Below are positions 5,314 to 10,174 of a DNA stretch of 10,174 bases, piece after piece. The position numbers and the translations under genes are program-made. This stretch comes from Thalassolituus sp. UBA674. GTDB taxonomy: Bacteria > Pseudomonadota > Gammaproteobacteria > Pseudomonadales > Oceanobacteraceae. Under the pieces are notes generated by a model. It worked only from the letters and a program-made list of their open reading frames with translations, ran no database searches and was not told the DNA's origin. Location of the stretch: assembly GCA_002298335.1 (NCBI GenBank), contig DBNK01000038.1, positions 1 to 10,174 on the forward strand. Direction: 5' to 3'. The stretch's first letter is position 1, and the number at the start of each line of letters is the position of its first letter.

Positions 5314-6750
5314 TTACGGGGTTTCAAAGGGTGAAATGAGAGCGGGTGACTGACCAGCGAATTCCGGCATGGTCATACCGGCCCGGGCATTCACATAGGT
5401 CGGGTCCGCGATGGTGTACAGCGTACCATGATACGTCAGGTTGTCGCCGCCGGCGGGGCCTGAGAGTGCTACCGCAGCGGCAACGTGCCCGGGGTAGTCG
5501 GTCAGAATGACCGGCAGACCGAGCAGCTCATGCACCAGCAGGGCAAACAGGGAGGCTCGGTCTTCACAGTCGGAGGCCGGGTAGTGCAGGGTCTCCAGCG
5601 GATAGAGGTAATTCTCTCGGCGGAACTGACGCTCATCGGTTTCATAGGCGAAGGCGGTCTGCACTATGGTCAGCAGCTGATTGACGGCTTCTTCTTCGGT
5701 GCTGCCCTGCAGCATAACGCGCAGTTCATCAAGCAGCATACGCCGGGTGCCGTCGGGCAGGCCGGTGACCGGGTAATTTTTCAGGTCCAGCTGCGGCAGG
5801 CTGTCGAGGTAGGCAATCTGCTCCAGCGGATACACCAGATGCAGCTCTTTCTTCTCGCCGTGCAGGTAAAAACTGAGCGTGCGGCGGACGTCTTCACCAC
5901 TGGCGGTAAAGTGGTCCGGTACGCCGAAGCGCAGCGGCTGCAGGGTTTTATCGTACTGCCCGGCATACGTGCTGACAGAACCACTGACTGTGACCGGTTT
6001 CCGCAGTGGCATGGCGTAGTAACGGGTCTGGTTCAGGGTGAAGAAGCTGACTTCATACACAGGTTCATCGGCAGGCAAGAGTAACCAGACCTGATCGTTG
6101 TAGGCGAGACGGGCATCAAAGCCCATCTTCAGCATCAGAAACCAGCTCAGCAGGGTGCGGCTGCTGTCATCGGCCACCACATTCTGTGCAAACAGGGCAA
6201 CCAGCTGGGCAGTGGCCCAGTCACTCAGCATCAGGCTCTGCTGCCACTGACGCAGCTGCTCCAGCGTACTCTGGTAATCCGTTGTGGCCTGCGTTTCGTA
6301 ATAGTTGGCGATGGCCTGTGGTGACGGGCGGTCGCGGAAGCGGGTCTGCATCACCCGGGTGTAGGGCACTTTCAGGTCATAACCGTAAAAGCTGAGTTCC
6401 GCCACCGGGCCAGCCGCGGCCGGAATCACCGGCGCGGGCGGGATGGCGGGAACCATATCCGGGTCCGCGGGCTGAATCTTCACCAGTGGGGTTTCATCGG
6501 TCACGACGTTCACTGAGGGTGGTGGCGCACTGGGGAGGGCATCCGGCTTTGGCGTGGAATCCACCGGCTCGCCGCGCAGCAGGTCGACGGACTTCCAGTC
6601 ACTCTGCAGCTGTTTCAGGAAGGCTTTGTCGTTCTCATCCAGATAGCGTTTGAACTCACCCAGCGTCTGCTGACGCCAGGCGTCGTACTCACTGCTTCCG
6701 GCGCTGAATGCCGGGGCACTCAGCAGGGTGCAAACAAGAAGGGGAAGCAT
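5314..6750 (-). CDS. Secreted transglutaminase-like (papain-fold) protein
   Basis: Unnamed in my knowledge. From ATG 6750 it has 478 residues: a hydrophobic signal sequence (about 1-16, ending APAFSAG), a polar helical stretch, a Pro/Ala-rich linker (about 60-120), a central domain of unknown type, and a C-terminal transglutaminase-like domain. The likely Cys-His-Asp triad is C395 (SDCEDRAS), H422 (YPGHVAAAV) and D449 (IADPTYVN). Such proteins can be peptidases, crosslinking enzymes or inactive scaffolds; the complete triad favours activity. Start choice is uncertain. ATG 6750 has AAGGGGAAG at good spacing but no basic residue before the hydrophobic core. ATG 6816 would add basic residues but overlaps the upstream lipoprotein gene. 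It lies 31 bp after that gene and 10 bp before gloC, suggesting one operon. Confidence 0.75.
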   Translation of the reverse strand: MLPLLVCTLLSAPAFSAGSSEYDAWRQQTLGEFKRYLDENDKAFLKQLQSDWKSVDLLRGEPVDSTPKPDALPSAPPPSVNVVTDETPLVKIQPADPDMVPAIPPAPVIPAAAGPVAELSFYGYDLKVPYTRVMQTRFRDRPSPQAIANYYETQATTDYQSTLEQLRQWQQSLMLSDWATAQLVALFAQNVVADDSSRTLLSWFLMLKMGFDARLAYNDQVWLLLPADEPVYEVSFFTLNQTRYYAMPLRKPVTVSGSVSTYAGQYDKTLQPLRFGVPDHFTASGEDVRRTLSFYLHGEKKELHLVYPLEQIAYLDSLPQLDLKNYPVTGLPDGTRRMLLDELRVMLQGSTEEEAVNQLLTIVQTAFAYETDERQFRRENYLYPLETLHYPASDCEDRASLFALLVHELLGLPVILTDYPGHVAAAVALSGPAGGDNLTYHGTLYTIADPTYVNARAGMTMPEFAGQSPALISPFETP

Positions 6751-6781
6751 GAGCTTCCCCTTGGTTAACGCCGTGAATGAC

Positions 6782-7357
6782 TCAGCGTTGTTTGGCAATT
6801 TCGTCAGCCAGTTCATCAAAGGACTTCTCTGCCTGGAATTTCTGCCACAGGGCACGTTCATTGTTCATGGATGTTTTCAGCGCCTGCTCGGCCAGCTGAT
6901 TGACGGTGTCGGCATCCAGACCAACCAGTACCACCATGCCACCGCTCGGGGTCTGCATCTGGCGGTAGATGCGTGAGCCGACCAGAGACTGGTTAGTGAT
7001 CTGTTTGGTGGTGGAGGAGTTCACCTGATCCACAGTTTCAGAATCCGCAGTGCCGGTGGTTTCGGCGTACTGCTTGATCATGTTCTGTACTTCGACCTGC
7101 ATCACCTGCGCCAGTTCCACACGGGCGGCGGTGGCAGCCATCTGCTTCATGAAGTTGGCACCCGCAGCAGACTTGTCGGCGTAACCCACCGCAGCCAGAT
7201 CCACATCATCCACCGGCGCGCCACACACCCAGGCCGGAGCCGGCTGGTTACTGCCATCGGCGAAGATACACTCGGCCACTTCGTCTTTTGTATTGTTCGA
7301 GGAGCAGGCGGCCAGCAGGGTGGCAAGCGCCGCAGTAAACAGCATTCTGGTCTTCAT
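6782..7357 (-). CDS. LPP20-family outer-membrane lipoprotein
   Basis: A 191-residue lipoprotein. The signal peptide MKTRMLFTAALATLLAAC ends in a lipobox with the lipidated cysteine at C18. Serine follows, so there is no inner-membrane retention aspartate, and sorting to the outer membrane is expected. The mature protein has the LPP20-like core (about 38-150), including AWVCG, DDVDLAAVGYA and ATAARVELAQ, with the closing strand MVVLVGLD. A charged helical tail ends the protein. Two further cysteines, C30 and C45, could form a disulphide. Start is firm: AAGGAG lies 6 nt upstream of ATG 7357. It immediately precedes the transglutaminase-like gene. LPP20 relatives include flagellum-associated FlgP, but no flagellar gene is nearby, so function stays open. 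Confidence 0.85.
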   Translation of the reverse strand: MKTRMLFTAALATLLAACSSNNTKDEVAECIFADGSNQPAPAWVCGAPVDDVDLAAVGYADKSAAGANFMKQMAATAARVELAQVMQVEVQNMIKQYAETTGTADSETVDQVNSSTTKQITNQSLVGSRIYRQMQTPSGGMVVLVGLDADTVNQLAEQALKTSMNNERALWQKFQAEKSFDELADEIAKQR

Positions 7358-7438
7358 CCGGTTCTCCTTATTGTGTCAGTCCGGTGAGTACTGTCTGAGA
7401 ATAATGTAAGCCCTGTGAAAATGCCACCGTGCACTCGT

Positions 7439-7455
7439 CCGGTTCTGTCAACCGG
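7439..7455. repeat. Perfect inverted repeat downstream of slyD
   Basis: CCGGTT (7439-7444), loop CTGTC, and AACCGG (7450-7455). It lies 13 bp past the slyD stop in the 111 bp gap before the lipoprotein gene. It is not followed by a T-run on the minus strand, so it may be an mRNA end-stabilising hairpin or a partial terminator. An embedded TTGACA on the minus strand has no matching -10. Confidence 0.4.
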
Positions 7456-7468
7456 CTCACAGCGGCGA

Positions 7469-7966
7469 TCAGTCGTGGTGATGACCGCCGGGGCCGTGGG
7501 CATGTCCGTGGCTGATTTCGTCGTTGGTGGCATCACGTACATCGGTGATGTCGACTTTAAAGGTAATACTTTTTCCGGCAAGCGGGTGGTTGGTGTCGGC
7601 ATCCACCATGAAGCGGCCGGCTTTTACGATGGTCACCTGACGTTCGCCCTGTTCGGTATTTACCCAGGCCACCATGCCTTTTTTCCACACGCCTTTCTTA
7701 CCGGCCGGGTGCCCCTGCAGGTGTTTGACGGGGACGCGCTGAACGGCGCCTTCGGTGCGGTGGCCGTAGCCTTCTTCCGGTGTCAGGGTGAATTCAACCG
7801 AATCTCCGGCGTTATGACCTTCAATGGCTTTTTCAAAACCGGGAATCATGTTGTTGTGACCGTGCAGGTAAGCGACCGGATCGCCACCGGCGGTGGTTTC
7901 AATCTGGTTGCCGCTGTCGTCGGTGAGGGTGTAGTGCAGCTGTACCACTTTGTTTTTGCTGATCAT
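7469..7966 (-). CDS. slyD: FKBP-type peptidyl-prolyl isomerase and chaperone SlyD
   Basis: SlyD catalyses proline isomerisation, acts as a chaperone in the cytoplasm, and in E. coli helps deliver nickel to hydrogenases. The 165 residues show a split FKBP domain (1-69 and about 120-145) with the inserted IF chaperone flap (about 70-119). Diagnostic pieces are MIPGFEKAIEG (40-50), PEEGYG (63-68) and VDADTNHPLAGK (121-132). The C-terminal tail is histidine-rich (HGHAHGPGGHHHD, six His) but lacks the long Cys-rich tail of the 196-residue E. coli protein, so metal binding may be weaker or different. ATG 7966 has AGGA about 8 nt upstream. It is divergent from hslVU, placing two protein-folding units head to head. 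Confidence 0.93.
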   Translation of the reverse strand: MISKNKVVQLHYTLTDDSGNQIETTAGGDPVAYLHGHNNMIPGFEKAIEGHNAGDSVEFTLTPEEGYGHRTEGAVQRVPVKHLQGHPAGKKGVWKKGMVAWVNTEQGERQVTIVKAGRFMVDADTNHPLAGKSITFKVDITDVRDATNDEISHGHAHGPGGHHHD

Positions 7967-8026
7967 GCTCGGGTTCCTGTCTCGGTGCGGCCGCTGTTAT
8001 CCGGCTGCTCTGTCAAATTGCCTGCG

Positions 8027-8055
8027 AGTATCTCCGCCGCCGGGCAGGCTGGCAA
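8027..8055 (-). promoter_or_regulatory. Predicted sigma-70 promoter of slyD
   Basis: On the minus strand, TTGCCA (8055-8050) and GATACT (8032-8027) are separated by 17 bp. The start would be near 8020, about 54 nt before the slyD ATG. A better -35 match, TTGACA at 8016-8011, has no -10 at a suitable distance. Confidence 0.4.
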
Positions 8056-8079
8056 GTCTGTGTTGAGGGTGTAAAGAGA

Positions 8080-8107
8080 CTTGAAGCTGAGCGGATCAAC
8101 CCCATAT
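8080..8107 (+). promoter_or_regulatory. Sigma-32 (RpoH) heat-shock promoter of hslVU
   Basis: CTTGAA (8080-8085), a 14 bp spacer, and CCCCATAT (8100-8107) fit the known sigma-32 consensus (CTTGAAA, 11-16 bp, CCCCATNT) almost perfectly. The start would be near 8114, giving a leader of about 26 nt. E. coli hslVU is an RpoH operon too, which supports the call. Confidence 0.9.
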
Positions 8108-8124
8108 CAGAGGTTCTGTACAAC

Positions 8125-8138
8125 AACAGGATTCTGTT
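8125..8138 (+). promoter_or_regulatory. Leader hairpin covering the hslV ribosome binding site
   Basis: AACAG (8125-8129), loop GATT, and CTGTT (8134-8138) form a perfect 5 bp stem. It includes part of the AGGA ribosome site (8128-8131) and ends one base before ATG 8140. An upstream CTGT (8116-8119) can pair with the same ACAG instead. This may limit initiation at low temperature; the stem is weak and its effect is inferred. Confidence 0.4.
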
Positions 8139-8139
8139 A

Positions 8140-8679
8140 ATGACTACGATTGTATCGGTCCGTCGCGGTGATCAGGTGGTTATCGGTGGCGATGGTCAGG
8201 TCTCTCTGGGCAACACCGTTATGAAAGGCAACGCCCGTAAAGTCCGCCGTCTGTACGATGGCAAAGTGCTGGCCGGATTCGCCGGAGGCACCGCGGACGC
8301 CTTCACACTGTTTGAGAAATTTGAAGCCCAGTTGCAGCAGCACAACGGTCAGCTGACCCGTGCCGCGGTTGAACTGGCGAAAGAGTGGCGCTCTGACCGC
8401 GCCCTGCGCAAGCTCGAAGCGATTCTCGCCGTGGCCGATCACACGGCCTCGCTCATCATCACAGGTAACGGCGATGTACTGCAGCCCGAAAACGACCTGA
8501 TCGGTGTCGGCTCAGGCGGTAATTACGCCCTGGCAGCGGCCCGTGCCCTGCTGGAAAACACCGAACTCAGTGCCCGCGATATCGTTGAGAAAAGCCTGAA
8601 CATTGCGGGTGATATCTGTGTCTTCACCAACAACAACCTCACCATTGAAACACTGTCAGCCTCAGGAGAGCCTGCATGA
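8140..8679 (+). CDS. hslV: ATP-dependent protease HslVU, peptidase subunit HslV (ClpQ)
   Basis: HslV forms a double-hexamer threonine peptidase chamber fed by HslU. It is a bacterial homologue of proteasome beta subunits and degrades misfolded and regulatory proteins in the cytoplasm. The 179 residues begin MTTIVSVRRG; removal of Met exposes the catalytic Thr. In mature numbering, supporting residues are D17 (GGDG), K33 (NARK) and S124 (GVGSGG), all present. The motifs GFAGGTADAFTLFE and AVADHTASLIITGNGDV are typical. ATG 8140 is fixed by the conserved TTIV start. The gene overlaps hslU by 4 bp (ATGA). The sigma-32 promoter predicts heat induction. Confidence 0.98.
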   Translation: MTTIVSVRRGDQVVIGGDGQVSLGNTVMKGNARKVRRLYDGKVLAGFAGGTADAFTLFEKFEAQLQQHNGQLTRAAVELAKEWRSDRALRKLEAILAVADHTASLIITGNGDVLQPENDLIGVGSGGNYALAAARALLENTELSARDIVEKSLNIAGDICVFTNNNLTIETLSASGEPA

Positions 8680-10016
8680 GCCAGATGACTCCACGTGAAA
8701 TTGTCCATGAGCTGGACCGTCACATCATTGGTCAGCAGGATGCCAAGCGTGCCGTAGCCATTGCTCTGCGCAACCGCTGGCGCCGCATGCAGCTTGACCC
8801 GGAGCTGCGTGAAGAAGTGACGCCGAAAAACATTCTCATGATCGGCCCTACCGGTGTCGGTAAAACCGAAATTGCCCGGCGTCTGGCCAAACTGGCTAAC
8901 GCGCCTTTTATTAAGGTTGAAGCTACCAAGTTCACTGAGGTGGGTTACGTCGGTAAGGATGTGGAATCCATCATCCGTGATCTGGTGGAAACCGGTATCA
9001 AACTGCTGCGTGAGCAGGAAATGGAAAAGCTGGGTAACCGTGCCGAAGAGCGCGCTGAAGAGCGGGTACTGGATGTGTTACTGCCACCGCCGCGTAAATC
9101 GGAATGGGACACCACTGAAGACGTGGGCTCCGATAAAGAAAGCGCTGCGCGTCAGGCCTTCCGCCGCAAATTGCGGGAAGGGCAGCTGGACGACAAAGAG
9201 ATCGAAATCGATCTGGCCCAGACGCCGATGGGCGTGGAAATCATGGCACCGCCCGGCATGGAAGAAATGACCAGCCAGCTGCAGAGCATGTTTTCTAATT
9301 TCGGGCAGGACAAAAAGTCCAAGCGCAAAATTAAAATCAAAGATGCGCTGAAACAGCTGCGCGACGAAGAAGCCGCCTCCATGCTCAACATGGAAGAACT
9401 GAAACAGCGTGCACTGGAGCTGGTGGAACAGAACGGCATCGTCTTTATTGATGAGATCGATAAGGTCGCCAAGCGTCAGGAAAGCGGTTCCGGCGGCGAT
9501 GTTTCCCGTGAAGGGGTGCAGCGTGATCTGCTGCCGTTAATTGAAGGCTGCACCGTCAGTACCAAGCACGGCATGGTCAAAACTGACCATATTCTGTTTG
9601 TGGCTTCCGGCGCGTTTCACCTGGCGAAGCCGTCGGATCTGATTCCCGAACTGCAGGGCCGGATGCCCATCCGCGTTGAACTGCAGGCCCTGACCCCGAA
9701 AGACTTTGAGCGCATTCTGACCGAACCGAATGCCTCATTGACGGTACAGTATCAGGCCCTGCTGAAAACCGAAGGTGTCGATATCAGCTTTACCGAAGAC
9801 GGTATCGCCCGTCTGGCCGCCATCGCCTATGACGTCAATGAAAGCACCGAGAATATCGGGGCCCGTCGTCTGCATACCATGATGGAACGGCTGCTGGAAT
9901 CTGTGTCGTTCAATGCCACGGACATGACCGAAGCGGTGGTGATTGATGCGGCCTACGTTGAAGATAAATTAGGGGCGCTGGCCAAAGATCAGGATCTGAG
10001 CCAGTTTATATTGTGA
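8676..10016 (+). CDS. hslU: ATP-dependent protease HslVU, ATPase/unfoldase subunit HslU (ClpY)
   Basis: HslU is the hexameric AAA+ unfoldase that threads substrates into HslV. The 446 residues match the family length. The N-domain starts MTPREIVHELDRHIIGQ. Walker A GPTGVGKT is at 57-64 and the pore loop GYVG at 90-93. The inserted I-domain, about 110-240, is charged and helical. Walker B FIDEID is at 257-262 and the sensor-2 region GARRLH at 395-400. The C-terminus DLSQFIL resembles the tail that docks into HslV and activates it. It begins in the hslV stop (ATGA) with CAGGAGA upstream, indicating translational coupling. No strong terminator follows the stop. Confidence 0.98.
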   Translation: MSQMTPREIVHELDRHIIGQQDAKRAVAIALRNRWRRMQLDPELREEVTPKNILMIGPTGVGKTEIARRLAKLANAPFIKVEATKFTEVGYVGKDVESIIRDLVETGIKLLREQEMEKLGNRAEERAEERVLDVLLPPPRKSEWDTTEDVGSDKESAARQAFRRKLREGQLDDKEIEIDLAQTPMGVEIMAPPGMEEMTSQLQSMFSNFGQDKKSKRKIKIKDALKQLRDEEAASMLNMEELKQRALELVEQNGIVFIDEIDKVAKRQESGSGGDVSREGVQRDLLPLIEGCTVSTKHGMVKTDHILFVASGAFHLAKPSDLIPELQGRMPIRVELQALTPKDFERILTEPNASLTVQYQALLKTEGVDISFTEDGIARLAAIAYDVNESTENIGARRLHTMMERLLESVSFNATDMTEAVVIDAAYVEDKLGALAKDQDLSQFIL

Positions 10017-10055
10017 TTTTCTACCTGCGTGGGTAATACGTCGTTAAAAAATCAT

Positions 10056-10171
10056 CCCGGAATGCTCATTTATAACTTATAAACTCCGCTTCCTGATCCG
10101 GTTGTTGCCGCGCCTGAGCGGCCTCCCGACGGTCCTGTAACACCCCGGCATTCTGAATTACCCCGGAATGC
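10056..10171. repeat. Short repeats downstream of hslU
   Basis: CCCGGAATGC occurs at 10056-10065 and again at 10162-10171. The reverse form GCATTC occurs at 10148-10153 after CCCCGG. The inverted pair 10148-10153 and 10166-10171 can form a 6 bp hairpin with a 12-base loop. A separate near-palindrome, TTTATAA-C-TTATAAA, lies at 10069-10083. The second copy lies inside the possible minus-strand coding end. Confidence 0.4.
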
Positions 10172-10174
10172 AAA
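10066..10174 (-). CDS. C-terminal end of an unidentified minus-strand gene (partial)
   Basis: On the minus strand the frame is open from the window edge for 35 residues and stops at 10068-10066 (TGA). The tail is helical and polar (for example REAAQARQQPDQEAEFISYK) with GC-rich codons like the surrounding genes. It would be convergent with hslU, with 49 bp between the stops. The fragment is too short to identify. An open frame of this length can also arise by chance, so the call rests on composition and position. Confidence 0.35.
   Translation of the reverse strand, partial: LHSGVIQNAGVLQDRREAAQARQQPDQEAEFISYK

Noticed and set aside
5485..6084. 199-codon plus-strand open frame opposite the transglutaminase-like gene
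   Set aside because: The opposite strand carries conserved catalytic motifs and an operon arrangement. This frame has low-complexity Gly/Gln-rich content typical of an antisense shadow.
8011..8016. Perfect TTGACA on the minus strand upstream of slyD, and another at 7451-7446
   Set aside because: Neither has a -10-like hexamer 15-19 bp downstream on the same strand. The TTGCCA/GATACT pair is a better slyD candidate.
7415..8074. 219-codon plus-strand open frame opposite slyD
   Set aside because: It covers slyD antisense and runs into the slyD upstream region. The slyD protein is a clear family match, so this is a chance open frame.
8854..9270. 138-codon plus-strand open frame within hslU
   Set aside because: It lies in an alternative frame of hslU with unusual Trp/Lys-rich composition and no support as a gene.
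10046..10065. Possible intrinsic terminator for the minus-strand gene end (CATTCCGGGATG followed by T6)
   Set aside because: Only about four base pairs including a G-T wobble can form around a CCGG loop, which is too weak to call as a terminator.

Overview
The window is chromosomal DNA from a gammaproteobacterium. The proteins (PriA, bL31, SlyD, GloC/YcbL type hydrolase, HslV, HslU) are all of gammaproteobacterial type, and a marine Oceanospirillales-like host would fit. That assignment is inferred from memory of the protein families and was not checked by any search. Most of the window is ordinary housekeeping DNA. Roughly the first 1.37 kb is accessory and looks more AT-rich over about 282-1040.

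Layout: (a) 1-281 is the right end of an IS3-group insertion sequence, with the transposase C-terminus and the terminal inverted repeat; its reading frame appears broken near position 25. (b) 282-1357 holds three small same-strand genes: a hydrophobic protein whose 5' end abuts the IS, a DUF3303 protein and a DUF6122-like membrane protein. (c) 1380-3990 holds the primosomal helicase gene priA (minus) divergent from rpmE (plus). Their predicted promoters share the same -10 bases, and rpmE ends in a strong intrinsic terminator. (d) 4111-4632 encodes an unrecognised single-pass membrane protein with a helical domain. (e) 4656-7966, all minus strand, reads in transcription order slyD, an LPP20-family lipoprotein, a secreted transglutaminase-like protein and a GloC-type metallo-beta-lactamase-fold hydrolase. 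The last three are tightly spaced. (f) 8080-10016 is the heat-shock protease operon hslVU, preceded by an excellent sigma-32 promoter and a very short leader in which the ribosome binding site can pair with neighbouring bases. (g) 10017-10174 contains the 3' end of a convergent minus-strand gene cut by the window edge, plus short repeats.

Functionally, hslVU and slyD belong to protein quality control, priA to replication restart, rpmE to the ribosome and gloC to detoxification of glutathione thioesters. The lipoprotein and transglutaminase-like pair is probably an envelope system of unknown role. I found no defence system, CRISPR array, prophage or RNA gene. The points most worth following are the shared -10 divergent promoter, the hslV leader structure, the lipoprotein/transglutaminase pair, and the accessory block between the IS end and priA.
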